Shown here piece by piece: positions 18,664-26,948 of a stretch of DNA of 64,000 nt (its first letter is position 1; each line of letters starts with the position of its first letter). Source of the DNA: Halopseudomonas xiamenensis (lineage in GTDB: Bacteria > Pseudomonadota > Gammaproteobacteria > Pseudomonadales > Pseudomonadaceae); assembly GCF_014219065.1 (NCBI RefSeq), contig NZ_JACLGO010000015.1, positions 1 to 64,000 of the forward strand. Reading direction: 5' to 3'. The notes below the pieces were generated by a model. The model did not search any database, was not told where the DNA came from, and worked only from the letters and a program-made list of their open reading frames with translations. A program made the translations under genes and the position numbers.

Positions 18664-19464
18664 TCAGTACTCCTTCACGGGTATATCGGCGGGTCTTGAG
18701 TTGTAGCCCGGCAGGTGTAGGCCGCCATCCACATGAATCGACTCTCCCGTCACGAACCGCGCCATCTCGGAAGCGAGGAAGGCTACTACCGGGCCAATAT
18801 CCGCTTCAGGCTCGCCGCTGCGCCCCAAGGGTCGCATGGATGCGGAGCGCTCTGCGAACCCCGGATTCTCGGCCGCCAGCTTGTGAAAGGTGGCACCCAT
18901 TGCGGTCGGTGCGATGGCGTTCACTCTGATATTGAAACGCCCCCACTCGGCAGCCGCGCTGCGCGTAAGACCGAGGATCGCCGACTTGGCGGTATTATAA
19001 TCGGCATGCAGCCAGGCACCGATCTCCGTATCGATGGAATAGAAATTTATGATGGCTCCACCACCCCGTTTGCGCATCAATGGCAACGCCGCGCGCATGG
19101 CCCACCAGGCTGCCCATACCGTCGTGCCCAACGTCTGCTCGAGCATCTCATCGGATTTATCTTCCATCAGCACATTGGGTGTGGGGGCAAAAGCGTTGTT
19201 GACCAGAATATCCAGCCCGCCAAAGTGCTCCTCCGCAGCCTGAACCGCATCAATTATATTCTGCTTATCCGAGACATCTGTCTTGAAGAACAAGGCCCGG
19301 CCACCCTGCGCGCGCAGATCGGAGACGACCGCTTCGCCCAGGGCCGGGTTCAGCTCGGCAACCACAACAGCCGCGCCTTGTTTGACAAAATAGCGCGCGA
19401 CGCCTTCCCCGATGCCTCCGCCGGCACCGGTGATCAGGGCAACCTTGTTCTCGAGCAGTCTCAT
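18664..19464 (-). CDS. ditI: Short-chain dehydrogenase/reductase
   Basis: A 266-residue classical SDR. The NAD-binding motif is TGAGGGIGEGVA, followed by VNNA (DILVNNAFAPTPN), a catalytic region with Ser in FYSIDTEIG and Tyr/Lys in YNTAKSAILG, and the C-terminal FVTGESIHVDGG. An Asp/Glu at the end of strand 2 (VAELNP) favours NAD. It would oxidise a ring alcohol or reduce a ketone. It has its own element-A site 21-41 bases before the start codon. The ditI label is by order between the ligase and dioxygenase genes. Confidence 0.85.
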   Translation of the reverse strand: MRLLENKVALITGAGGGIGEGVARYFVKQGAAVVVAELNPALGEAVVSDLRAQGGRALFFKTDVSDKQNIIDAVQAAEEHFGGLDILVNNAFAPTPNVLMEDKSDEMLEQTLGTTVWAAWWAMRAALPLMRKRGGGAIINFYSIDTEIGAWLHADYNTAKSAILGLTRSAAAEWGRFNIRVNAIAPTAMGATFHKLAAENPGFAERSASMRPLGRSGEPEADIGPVVAFLASEMARFVTGESIHVDGGLHLPGYNSRPADIPVKEY

Positions 19465-19484
19465 AATCAGCAGCCTTCTTAATA

Positions 19485-19505
19485 AACACTTTTTTTGTTA
19501 ATGTT
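19485..19505 (-). promoter_or_regulatory. Element A site upstream of ditI-like SDR
   Basis: AACA-N13-TGTT, spacer starting CTTTTTTTGTT, 21-41 bases before the SDR start codon. On the minus strand GTGTT is followed by TATTAA, a -10-like hexamer. Confidence 0.55.
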
Positions 19506-19570
19506 CATGTTATCCCACATTTATCGGTTCTTCCACTTCAAATCCACTTCGTTTTCCAAGGGCATATATA

Positions 19571-20320
19571 ATGATTTTTCGTCGTCGCGTGGAAATCCAC
19601 ACACAGCATAACGGTGAAGTTCGAGCGGCTCTGGAAGATGACTTCCACCATTTCAGAGTCAGCATTCAACACCAGCACGGGACTGTCACCGCAGTGAAAG
19701 GTTACGCTGTCCGATACCCTTTCACAGCCTGCCCGGCCGCTGCAAAACCACTCGAGTCACTGATAGGCATGTCCCTATCCGACATAGCCCACAGCGTCAC
19801 CAGGGTAACGGACAGCCGCCATCAATGTACCCATATGCTTGATCTGGCGGGACTGGCTATCGCTGCCGCAGCGCGGAGTACATTGCACCGCGTATACGAC
19901 ATCACCATCGCCAAACGGGTGGCTGGCCGCACGGCACCCCAGCTACTGCGGGATGGCCAGCTGGCTCTTCAATGGCAGACTCAGGGAACGCTCATAGAGA
20001 GCCCTGCCCTCTATGCCGGAGTTGATCTGAATCATGGCATGGCTGGCTGGGCGATCAAGACCCTGCCGCCGGAAGAGGCCGAAGCCGCTTTGTTATTGCG
20101 CCGCTGCACGATCATTTCACGGGGGCGTGAATTCGACCTGGACGCAGAACAACATGCCCGCAGCACCGGGCTCTGTTTTGCTCAGCAACCTGAGCGCGCC
20201 GAGCACGCCTTGCGCATGAAAGGCTCGACCCAGGATTTTACCGGCCGCGGCGATCAGCTTTGCGCCGGAGATCGGGACTGGCTCGCGGGACTTGAAGACC
20301 AGATCCGTCCTGCCACCTGA
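19571..20320 (+). CDS. DUF2889 domain-containing protein
   Basis: A 249-residue protein recognisable as DUF2889: it begins with a basic RRRVEIHT segment, then the acidic/His motif EDDFHHFRV, followed by FTACPAAAKPLESLIGM and CTHMLDLAGLAIAAAA. No enzymatic motif or signal peptide is visible. The family is repeatedly found next to aromatic and steroid catabolic genes, but its biochemical role is not established. It lies on the plus strand, convergent with the dioxygenase genes, and shares their bidirectional terminator. Confidence 0.75.
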   Translation: MIFRRRVEIHTQHNGEVRAALEDDFHHFRVSIQHQHGTVTAVKGYAVRYPFTACPAAAKPLESLIGMSLSDIAHSVTRVTDSRHQCTHMLDLAGLAIAAAARSTLHRVYDITIAKRVAGRTAPQLLRDGQLALQWQTQGTLIESPALYAGVDLNHGMAGWAIKTLPPEEAEAALLLRRCTIISRGREFDLDAEQHARSTGLCFAQQPERAEHALRMKGSTQDFTGRGDQLCAGDRDWLAGLEDQIRPAT

Positions 20321-20356
20321 CTGACCCTTCTCAAGCCGCACTTCAACCCATCAAGA

Positions 20357-20383
20357 AGAAGCCCGCCAAATAGGCGGGCTTCT
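20357..20383. terminator. Bidirectional intrinsic terminator
   Basis: AGAAGCCCGCC (20357-20367) and GGCGGGCTTCT (20373-20383) form a perfect 11-bp stem with a 5-base A/T loop between convergent genes. T-rich sequence follows on the minus strand (TTCTTG), so it should end the dioxygenase operon and probably the DUF2889 transcript. Confidence 0.88.
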
Positions 20384-20410
20384 GTACTGTCAAAGCAACC
20401 GAACAGCCTC

Positions 20411-20971
20411 TTACAGAAACACGGCCAGATTGGCGGTTCCGAGTACTGACTGATCCAGCAGGGCTTCACGCTTGGCCAGCTTGAAGCTACCATCCGTCTC
20501 CCGACGAATGAGATCCCGACGCTCGCAACTGATCACATCCACATGATGATCACTGAAACGACTGCGTGTCAGCAGCAGGTAGCTGGTGACGGCAAACTCA
20601 TTCGGATTGGCCGTTTCACGAATCAGAACGTTGGTAATCAGGCGTCGTGTACGCGACGGTGGATCCTCAGCCCAGGCGCTCTGACCGGAAAGCCGCAGGA
20701 TGCGCCCCATTACCGAACGATAATCATCATGAAAATGCATCACTGACCGCACAAAGCTCTTGGCATGATCCACGCCCAGACGGGTATGGCGTAACGGTGC
20801 GGTATAGACCAGATCGGTGGCTAGACGCGCGCCCCACTCGTTCAGGCGTAACTGGTCGAGCAGCGCCGCCTCTTCGTATAGAAAAGTGAGGATGGCACTG
20901 TATTCAGCCGATCCGACAGCTACATATTGACCCTGACTCACATCAGAGTTCTGTTCTTGAACTTGCTGCAT
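20411..20971 (-). CDS. ditA2: Ring-hydroxylating dioxygenase small (beta) subunit
   Basis: A 186-residue beta subunit (SnoaL/NTF2-like cone fold) of a Rieske dioxygenase. The start at 20971 has AGGAG 7 bases upstream; an earlier in-frame ATG overlaps the alpha gene. Family features include the N-terminal FLYEEAALLDQLRLNEW, the middle MGRILRLSGQSAWAEDPPSRTRRLITNV, and the C-terminal ISCERRDLIRRE. It is structural, assembling with the alpha subunit as alpha3beta3. It lies 29 bases downstream of the alpha gene and ends at a strong terminator. Confidence 0.92.
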   Translation of the reverse strand: MQQVQEQNSDVSQGQYVAVGSAEYSAILTFLYEEAALLDQLRLNEWGARLATDLVYTAPLRHTRLGVDHAKSFVRSVMHFHDDYRSVMGRILRLSGQSAWAEDPPSRTRRLITNVLIRETANPNEFAVTSYLLLTRSRFSDHHVDVISCERRDLIRRETDGSFKLAKREALLDQSVLGTANLAVFL

Positions 20972-21000
20972 GAGAAGCTCCTGTTCTTGTTGATCTGGGT

Positions 21001-22404
21001 TTATTCGGCGTTCATCAGCTCGTTCCAGTACAGCCACCAATGCCACTGAGTATCGTCCTTGGTGAAGCCTTCGTTGACGATCCCCGGGCCAGGCCAGCCT
21101 TCAGGTTTGCCGGTTTCATATACAGCCTGATACTTCAGCGTCATGTGGCGACCCATAGCCCCCTTGGCGGCCAATGTCATATGCGGCCAGGTATCAGAGT
21201 CGTCCTGTTCAACCATGCCGGAGGTGCCGAAAAGTTGAATAGTCTGCTTCAACATCTTCTCACGCAATTCTTCCGGAGCGTCTTTCTCTGCGAAAATCCA
21301 GTTGCAGAACTCAAGCTTGTTGGGGCCGCGCGGGATATAGGTATGCATGGTCATGGAGCCGACCACTGACCCATCCGGCTGTGGAATATAGACAAATCCG
21401 AAGAGAATATTCGGGAACATGCCGCCCACCTGCGGAGGCATGGACGTCAGAACCTTGAGTTGATCCTCTGTCAGGTTGTTCGACAACTGCGCGACCATAT
21501 CTTTGGTCATGCCTGCAGGCGGCAGTGCATCGAGCTTCTGTTGAACGGTCAGATCGTCAGGCTCCAGGCCTGTCAGACGGCGGATTTTGCGCGCCAGGTC
21601 GATGCAGCGGAGCGCATGACCATGGGGAGAGCTGACTTCCACGCCATACATTTCTGGGGTCAGATCGGGCTCATCACTTTCCTCTTCTGCAGGCCCCTTC
21701 TTCGAATAGTTACCGACCTCTCCGAGCCAGCGGTGCAGAGTGAGCGTATGGAAACCATCCGCTGCAGACTGCTCACCGGCCGTTTTCCAGTTCGCATTGA
21801 CGATAAAACGCTGTGGTGGCCCGAGAACCTCCATGCCTTTGTCGCTGCGCAGGAAAAGCATGTCGTAGTACCACTTGGCATCACCAAGAAACTCATCAAA
21901 CGACGGACCATCGATATTCCAGGTGGCGAAGATCAGTCCACCATAAGAAACGGAGCGTGCTTTCTTCAGACCAAGCTCGGATTCTTCGAGTATCGTGCCG
22001 TGCATACACTCGCGCTTTACCGGTGAGCCGATAAAGTCACCGTTAGGACGGAAAGCCCAGCCGTGATAAATACATTTATGGATTGTGGCGTTACCGCAAT
22101 CAGTCAGCGCTACACGCATGCCCCGGTGTGGGCAGACGTTCAGAGTGACATGAATTTCACCGTTCTTGTCACGGGCAACGATAACGGAATCGGATCCCAT
22201 ATCACGTACAATGAAATCATTGGGCTCAGGAATCTCTGATTCGTGACCCAACATCACCCAGGTACGACCGAAGATCTTTTCCATCTCCAACTCGTAGATT
22301 TCAGGATCAGACAACACGCGCATCTGTACTTCGCGGGTTTCCGGGTAGATTAGCTCTGAAATCTTGGTGCCGTCAGAGAGCACCGGGCTGGAATTAGTGA
22401 GCAT
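21001..22404 (-). CDS. ditA1: Ring-hydroxylating dioxygenase large (alpha) subunit
   Basis: A 467-residue Rieske non-heme iron oxygenase. The Rieske cluster ligands are C91-P-H93 and C111-x2-H114; the mononuclear iron ligands are H219 and H224 in DGFHTLTLH, with the bridging D216. The likely third carboxylate is in EQDDSDTW near the C-terminus. The ATG at 22404 (GGAGG 6 bases upstream) was preferred to a TTG four codons earlier. In the dit pathway DitA1A2A3 dihydroxylates 7-oxodehydroabietic acid at C-11/C-12. Context here (ditA2 beside it, 3Fe-4S-type ferredoxin, extradiol dioxygenase) supports that role. Element A lies 54-74 bases upstream. Confidence 0.92.
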   Translation of the reverse strand: MLTNSSPVLSDGTKISELIYPETREVQMRVLSDPEIYELEMEKIFGRTWVMLGHESEIPEPNDFIVRDMGSDSVIVARDKNGEIHVTLNVCPHRGMRVALTDCGNATIHKCIYHGWAFRPNGDFIGSPVKRECMHGTILEESELGLKKARSVSYGGLIFATWNIDGPSFDEFLGDAKWYYDMLFLRSDKGMEVLGPPQRFIVNANWKTAGEQSAADGFHTLTLHRWLGEVGNYSKKGPAEEESDEPDLTPEMYGVEVSSPHGHALRCIDLARKIRRLTGLEPDDLTVQQKLDALPPAGMTKDMVAQLSNNLTEDQLKVLTSMPPQVGGMFPNILFGFVYIPQPDGSVVGSMTMHTYIPRGPNKLEFCNWIFAEKDAPEELREKMLKQTIQLFGTSGMVEQDDSDTWPHMTLAAKGAMGRHMTLKYQAVYETGKPEGWPGPGIVNEGFTKDDTQWHWWLYWNELMNAE

Positions 22405-22457
22405 ATTCGCCTCCAATTATTAAGGATCTTATTCAGGCTTCTTCAAGCACAAAAATA

Positions 22458-22478
22458 AACACTTATTCAATATTTGTA
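22458..22478 (-). promoter_or_regulatory. Element A site upstream of ditA1
   Basis: AACA-N13-TGTA with spacer CTTATTCAATATT, 54-74 bases before the dioxygenase start. On the minus strand the sequence ends GTGTTTATTT, where a -10-like TTATTT follows TGT. Confidence 0.6.
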
Positions 22479-22582
22479 CACTAAATTACAGGTTCATTTG
22501 TTACGAAACTTAGTGAAATCAATTAAATCTGCGTTAACACGCACTCCCTGAGCAGCTTGAGCTACTCGTGCCGCTGCAAGCA

Positions 22583-23581
22583 TCAGAACGGATTGCCAGG
22601 CGAGCCTACCTGTGTGCTCAGCTTACCGATGCCATCTATCTCCAGCTCCACCACATCCCCTGGCTTGAGATACCGCAACTGCTCGAGCCCGCAGCCGTTG
22701 CCTACCGTACCCGACCCCAGGAACTCGCCCACATGAAGGGTTTCGGATTGCGAGATGTGTGCAATAACGTCCTCGAACTGCCAGCGCATATCCCGGGTAT
22801 TACCGCGCCCCCACTCTTCGCCGTTGACGCGTGCGATCATGTTCAGATCGTAGGGATCACCCAGCTCGTCTGCAGTGACCAGGCAAGGCCCCATGACGTT
22901 GGCCGTATCGAAATCCTTGCCCTTGGCCGGACCGAGCATGCCGCTCATCTCCTTGGCCTGGGCATCACGGGCACTGATGTCGTTGAAAATGGTGTAACCA
23001 AAGATATGTTCGCGAGCATTTTCACGCTTGATATCCTTGCCCTTCCTGCCGATGTAGCAGCCGAACTCGAGCTCGAAGTCCAGCGCCTTGCTGAAGGCGG
23101 GCCACTCGAACTGGTCATCAACGCCTACCACGGCAAACCGGTTGCATTTGTAATAGATAGGTTGACGATTAAAGGTATCAATAACCCGATCATCGGCGCT
23201 GGTACTCATCGCCTTGAGCGTCGCCTCAGGGTCAGGCGTACGCATCGCACGCAAGCGGCGCGCGGCCGCAAAACTCTGGCGCAGATGCAGCTCGAAGCAG
23301 GAACAGTCCCGCATCTGTGGCGGCGGCTGAATGGGCGCACGCAGATGCACGGCAGCCCGCTGACGTACAGCCTCGACAGGCGCTTTTGCAAGTAGCGACC
23401 GCGCCAACGACAACCCCTCCTCACCGGCCTCGGCCAGCGCCAGTACACTGCTCAGCGCGGCCGAGCGGCCACCTTTGAGAAGGGTATAGGCCTGCTGCAG
23501 ATCAAGAACTGCCTGATCCTGGTCAAACAGAGCACCTGCCAGTTCCAACCCCTCGTCATTGACAAAAGTGACCAATCTCAT
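22583..23581 (-). CDS. ditH: Fumarylacetoacetate hydrolase-family protein (second of three)
   Basis: A 332-residue FAH-family protein, longer than the other two because of an N-terminal domain typical of FAH proper (about residues 1-110). The catalytic domain has DFELEFGCYIG, GYTIFNDISARDAQ, LGPAKGKDFDTANVMGPCLV and GEFLGSGTVGNGCGLE. AGGAG lies 9 bases before the ATG. It probably hydrolyses or isomerises a ring-cleavage product. The gene lies between an SDR (28 bases) and the ditA1 promoter region. Name by order. Confidence 0.85.
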   Translation of the reverse strand: MRLVTFVNDEGLELAGALFDQDQAVLDLQQAYTLLKGGRSAALSSVLALAEAGEEGLSLARSLLAKAPVEAVRQRAAVHLRAPIQPPPQMRDCSCFELHLRQSFAAARRLRAMRTPDPEATLKAMSTSADDRVIDTFNRQPIYYKCNRFAVVGVDDQFEWPAFSKALDFELEFGCYIGRKGKDIKRENAREHIFGYTIFNDISARDAQAKEMSGMLGPAKGKDFDTANVMGPCLVTADELGDPYDLNMIARVNGEEWGRGNTRDMRWQFEDVIAHISQSETLHVGEFLGSGTVGNGCGLEQLRYLKPGDVVELEIDGIGKLSTQVGSPGNPF

Positions 23582-23609
23582 GGGTGCAATCTCCTTGTTG
23601 TGATGCCGC

Positions 23610-24311
23610 TCATACCCGACCGCTCACCGGCAAACAGGCACCCGTGATGACCTGCCCTTCCGCAGTCAGCAGGAAGGCGATGACAGCGGAAAGCGCTTCA
23701 GGCGTCACCCAGCTGGAAAAGTCTTGATCCGGCATCTCCGCCCTATTGCCAGGCGTATCGATGATGCTTGGCATGACGGCATTTACCGTCACATCCCGGC
23801 TCTTGAGCTCTTCGGCCAGGGATTCGGTAAAGCGGGAAACGCCTGCCTTGGACGCTGCATAGGCCGCGACCCCACAGCCTGCCTTGAGTGCAGCGAGGGC
23901 GCTCACATTGACCACTCGCCCGTTGCTTGCCTTCAGAATATGTGGCAGCGCCGCGCGGGTACTTACCACTGCGGTTCGCACGTTCATCTGATACATGCGA
24001 TCCCAGGTATCAAGCGCCCCGTCTTCAAAGGCTTCCCAGGCAAAGCCGCCCGCCACGTTGACGATCGCGTCGATATGGCCGAAGGCATCGGCAACCTGAT
24101 GCATCGCTGACTCTGCTGAAGCAGGGTCGGTGAGATTGACTTCACCCAATGACAGAAAATCGGAGTGACCGGGAATGGCAGTGGGAGCCGGATTCAGATC
24201 CAGCGCGGCTACACGGGCACCGCGCTCAAGAAGCAACCTTGACAGAGCATTGCCGAGCACGCCAAAGCCGCCCGTCACGATTACTACGCGGCCTTGCAGA
24301 CTAAGGTTCAT
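23610..24311 (-). CDS. ditG: Short-chain dehydrogenase/reductase
   Basis: A 233-residue SDR. The glycine motif TGGFGVLGNALS is slightly atypical (G-x5-G spacing kept). It has IVNVAGG in place of NNAG, catalytic Ser in VSALAALKAG and Tyr/Lys in YAASKAGVSRF, and the C-terminal VITGACLPVSGRV. It starts the leftward SDR-FAH transcription unit, divergent from the DUF35/thiolase-fold pair, with an element-A site in the shared intergenic region. Redox step on a ring alcohol or ketone; substrate unknown. Confidence 0.83.
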   Translation of the reverse strand: MNLSLQGRVVIVTGGFGVLGNALSRLLLERGARVAALDLNPAPTAIPGHSDFLSLGEVNLTDPASAESAMHQVADAFGHIDAIVNVAGGFAWEAFEDGALDTWDRMYQMNVRTAVVSTRAALPHILKASNGRVVNVSALAALKAGCGVAAYAASKAGVSRFTESLAEELKSRDVTVNAVMPSIIDTPGNRAEMPDQDFSSWVTPEALSAVIAFLLTAEGQVITGACLPVSGRV

Positions 24312-24385
24312 CTAGAGGTCCTCTACGAGCTAATCTTATCTTTATTAACGCGAACCAAACAGCGCGGCTCGACCCAAATTATTAG

Positions 24386-24406
24386 AACACTTTTTTAATA
24401 TATGTA
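24386..24406. promoter_or_regulatory. Element A site between ditG-like SDR and the DUF35/ditF pair
   Basis: AACA-N13-TGTA with spacer CTTTTTTAATATA in the divergent intergenic region. On the minus strand it aligns with TTGTAC, 17 bases, then TCTAAT with a TGT just before, which reads as a good extended -10 promoter for the leftward SDR operon. It lies about 50 bases before the plus-strand start. Confidence 0.65.
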
Positions 24407-24456
24407 CAAATGATACTCTTGGCAAACTCAAGGCTGCCCCTTACAGGAACTGCGTG

Positions 24457-24852
24457 ATGCCCAGAAAGCTGCCCGCTCTCACTGCCGATAACCACTCATT
24501 CTGGCAGGGAGGCAGGAATGGAGAATTGCTCATTCACCGATGTGAAGCGTGCAAGCGGTATTTCCATCCACCCTCCCCGATCTGCCCCACGTGCACCAGC
24601 TTTGAGGTGGCACCGCAGCGCGTATCGGGCAAGGGCGTGATAGCCAGCTTCACCATCAACCATCAGCCCTGGACACCCGAGCTCGCGGCCCCCTTTGTCA
24701 TCGCCATCGTCGAGCTGCAGGAGCAGAAAGACCTCCGCTTCGTCACAAATATCGAAGACACGCCGCCCGAGCAGGTGCATATAGGAATGAAAGTGCGGGT
24801 GCGGTTCCAGCAGGAAGATGACGTCTGGTTACCCCTATTCGTGAAGGATTGA
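24457..24852 (+). CDS. DUF35 Zn-ribbon/OB-fold acyl-CoA-associated protein
   Basis: A 131-residue protein with a rubredoxin-like zinc ribbon (C29-x2-C32 and C43-x2-C46 in HRCEACKRYFHPPSPICPTC) followed by an OB-fold domain (GKGVIASFTINHQPW...VRFQQEDDVWLPLF). The ATG at 24457, spaced 8 bases from AGGA, is better than the GTG one codon earlier. DUF35 proteins pair with thiolase-fold proteins; the ChsH2 DUF35 domain with Ltp2 forms a retro-aldolase in bacterial sterol side-chain cleavage. The stop overlaps the region of the next start (3-base gap to its ATG), consistent with a complex. Confidence 0.85.
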   Translation: MPRKLPALTADNHSFWQGGRNGELLIHRCEACKRYFHPPSPICPTCTSFEVAPQRVSGKGVIASFTINHQPWTPELAAPFVIAIVELQEQKDLRFVTNIEDTPPEQVHIGMKVRVRFQQEDDVWLPLFVKD

Positions 24853-24854
24853 GC

Positions 24855-26045
24855 ATGCACGACCGACAGTACGAGAAAGATGTCGCCATCACCGGCATCG
24901 GCCAATCAGAAGTGGGCCGCCCGTCTACCTTATCGGGGATGCGCCTTACTCTGGATGCCTGCCTGGAAGCAATCAATGATGCGGGCCTGCGCAAGGAGGA
25001 CATAGACGGCATAGCCTGCTGGCCGGGCGACAACAATAACGGGGACAGCTTTTCGCCAGTGGGCCCGCTTGCGCTGAAAAACGCTCTCGGGCTGGAGGTC
25101 AACTGGTTTGGAGGAGGTTATGAAGGACCGGGCCCCCTGACAGGCCTGATCAATGGTGCCATGGCAATCGCCAGCGGCATGTGCCGACACGTGCTGGTGT
25201 TTCGCACCATCACTGAATCCTCAACCCGGCAACACAACAAGCAGGCCTCTGCACTGAGCAACAAGACCCTGGGCCGAGACAGCAGCTTTGCCTGGCAGTG
25301 GTATACGCCCTTCAATGTCCTGTCCGCGGCTAACCTCATGGCCATATATGCGCAGCGCCACTTTCACGACTATGGCACCACCTCCGAGCAACTGGCACAG
25401 ATAGCCCTCACTTGTCGCCGCAACGCGCAGCGCAACCCCAAGGCAATCTATCGATCTCCGATGAGCATGGATGACTACATGCAGTCCCGGATGATCTCCA
25501 CCCCGCTGCGCATGTTCGATTGCGACGTTCACTGCGATGCGTCGACGGCCATCATCCTGTCCCGACGGGATGTCGCCAAAGACTGCCGCAACCCCCCGAT
25601 CCGTATCGAAGCTATCGGGGCAGCTCTCAATCAGCCCTGGTCATGGGATCAGATTTCCCTTACCGAAGGCGCAGCATTCGATGTGGGCCGAATGATGTGG
25701 TCTCGCACCGACCTCAAACCGAAGGATGTCGGCTCCGCTCAGTTATACGATGGTTTTTCCATCTTGACCATGATCTGGCTGGAAGCGTTGGGGTTGTGCC
25801 CAAAGGGTGAAAGCGGGCGTTTTGTAGAGGGTGGCCAGCGTATTGCGCTGGACGGGGAACTCCCGATCAATACCAACGGCGGGCAGCTCTCCGGTGGCCG
25901 CACGCACGGTCTGGGTTATGTACACGAAGCCTGCCTACAGTTGTGGAACAAGGCAGAAGGTCGGCAGATAGCCGATCATCAGGTAGCGGTAACTGCTGCC
26001 GGTGGCGGCCCGCTGGGGGGAAGTCTTCTGCTGGTGCGCGATTGA
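24855..26045 (+). CDS. ditF: Thiolase-fold lipid-transfer (SCP-x/Ltp2-like) protein, probable aldolase
   Basis: A 396-residue thiolase-superfamily protein starting DVAITGIGQSEVGRPS, with AAGGA 7 bases upstream of the ATG. The position where thiolases carry the nucleophilic Cys (around the FGGGYEGPGPLTGLINGAMA segment) has no Cys. The conserved Tyr/Phe region AQLYDGFSILTMIWLEALG and the C-terminal INTNGGQLSGGRTHGLGYVHEACLQL match Ltp2-type proteins. With the adjacent DUF35 protein this suggests a retro-aldol C-C cleavage of a CoA-bound intermediate rather than thiolysis (inference from Ltp2/ChsH2). It ends 3 bases from the convergent ditR stop. Confidence 0.85.
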   Translation: MHDRQYEKDVAITGIGQSEVGRPSTLSGMRLTLDACLEAINDAGLRKEDIDGIACWPGDNNNGDSFSPVGPLALKNALGLEVNWFGGGYEGPGPLTGLINGAMAIASGMCRHVLVFRTITESSTRQHNKQASALSNKTLGRDSSFAWQWYTPFNVLSAANLMAIYAQRHFHDYGTTSEQLAQIALTCRRNAQRNPKAIYRSPMSMDDYMQSRMISTPLRMFDCDVHCDASTAIILSRRDVAKDCRNPPIRIEAIGAALNQPWSWDQISLTEGAAFDVGRMMWSRTDLKPKDVGSAQLYDGFSILTMIWLEALGLCPKGESGRFVEGGQRIALDGELPINTNGGQLSGGRTHGLGYVHEACLQLWNKAEGRQIADHQVAVTAAGGGPLGGSLLLVRD

Positions 26046-26048
26046 AGA

Positions 26049-26843
26049 TTAGAACAGCACATCCTGCAATTCATTGCACAGACCGCAAAGCGCCTTGCCG
26101 AGCTCGCTGATGCCATCCTCGTCTCGCTGGCCACGGAACATGACCGCCGACACAGTGTAATCGATCGTCCTGGCCGGCGAGTATACCGGCGCGGCTACCG
26201 CCAGAATGCCAATTGAAAAATGGCCATCGTCAATTGCCCATCCGCGCTCGGCGGCGTCTGCCACCTGTTGTCGATAGGTGGCATAGGACAATTGCCCTCC
26301 CCAGCGAATTTTTTCAAACATTTCGCGTGGCTGCTCAGCATCCAGATCCAGCTCAGACGCATACAAACGACCACTCGCACCCATCAGGATGGGCACCCGC
26401 TGCCCTTCACTCATATTGATACTGACATCCGTAGGGCAGGTTGCGGAACTGACGATAACACTCCTGTCACTTCCCATCCGACGCCACAGCGTGACAGTCA
26501 CTTTTGAGTCGGCTGCGAAGCTTTCCAGCAACGGCTTGGCCCGCTGCACCTTTTGCCCCTGGGTCACGAATTGCTCGACCAGACGGGCCAAGCCAAACCC
26601 CGCAGAATAGCGTTTAGAGATTGGGCTGAACTCGACCATGTCTTCGGCCACCAGCGTTCTGAGGATATTGAAGCAAGTGCTCGGGTTGATATCGAGCTTC
26701 CTGGCGATATCCACGGAGCGCGCCGGAGCGCCGGCCTGGCTCAGGAAGCGGAGTATGCGAACGGCATTGACCACCGGTTTAACAGTTACCAGGGACGATT
26801 TCGCCATATTTCTGTCACTGTCGCGTGTCACTTCAGCATCCAT
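26049..26843 (-). CDS. ditR: IclR-family transcriptional regulator
   Basis: A 264-residue IclR-type regulator: an N-terminal winged helix-turn-helix (PVVNAVRILRFLSQAGAPA then VDIARKLDINPSTCFNILRTL) and a C-terminal effector domain (GQRVPILMGASGRLYAS, AERGWAIDDGHFSIGILAVAAPVY). The longer frame begins with TTG; the ATG at 26843 was chosen. In P. abietaniphila DitR is an IclR-type protein needed for induction of the ditA3 operon. The position between ditE and ditF on the minus strand is the same here. Two palindromes precede the gene (26889 and 26917), pointing to autoregulation. It is the leading candidate for binding element A. Confidence 0.9.
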   Translation of the reverse strand: MDAEVTRDSDRNMAKSSLVTVKPVVNAVRILRFLSQAGAPARSVDIARKLDINPSTCFNILRTLVAEDMVEFSPISKRYSAGFGLARLVEQFVTQGQKVQRAKPLLESFAADSKVTVTLWRRMGSDRSVIVSSATCPTDVSINMSEGQRVPILMGASGRLYASELDLDAEQPREMFEKIRWGGQLSYATYRQQVADAAERGWAIDDGHFSIGILAVAAPVYSPARTIDYTVSAVMFRGQRDEDGISELGKALCGLCNELQDVLF

Positions 26844-26888
26844 TTTCAAAGTTTCGCTTCTATGATTGGGGAGGTATATTGATGATGC

Positions 26889-26901
26889 ACTGTATGACAG
26901 T
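26889..26901. promoter_or_regulatory. 13-bp palindrome in the ditR promoter region
   Basis: ACTGT-ATG-ACAGT, a perfect inverted repeat with a 3-base centre, 46-58 bases before the ditR ATG and next to a TATATATAAT stretch. Possible operator. Confidence 0.4.
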
Positions 26902-26916
26902 ATATATAATATTCTC

Positions 26917-26938
26917 TATCAAGAATAGAATTTTGATA
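26917..26938. promoter_or_regulatory. Inverted repeat upstream of ditR
   Basis: TATCAA and TTGATA are separated by 10 bases that include AGAATAGAATTTT, a partial match to the element-B core, about 74-95 bases before the ditR ATG and just beyond the ditE stop. ATTCT precedes it, as at 45047 and 47761. Confidence 0.4.
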
Positions 26939-26948
26939 ACGATTTACA

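Noticed and set aside
20411-22404. Rieske oxygenase as a steroid 9alpha-hydroxylase (KshA)
   Set aside because: It has an adjacent beta subunit and a D-x2-H-x4-H alpha-subunit pattern of a true ring-hydroxylating dioxygenase; KshA has no small subunit. No KstD or other sterane-ring genes are seen.
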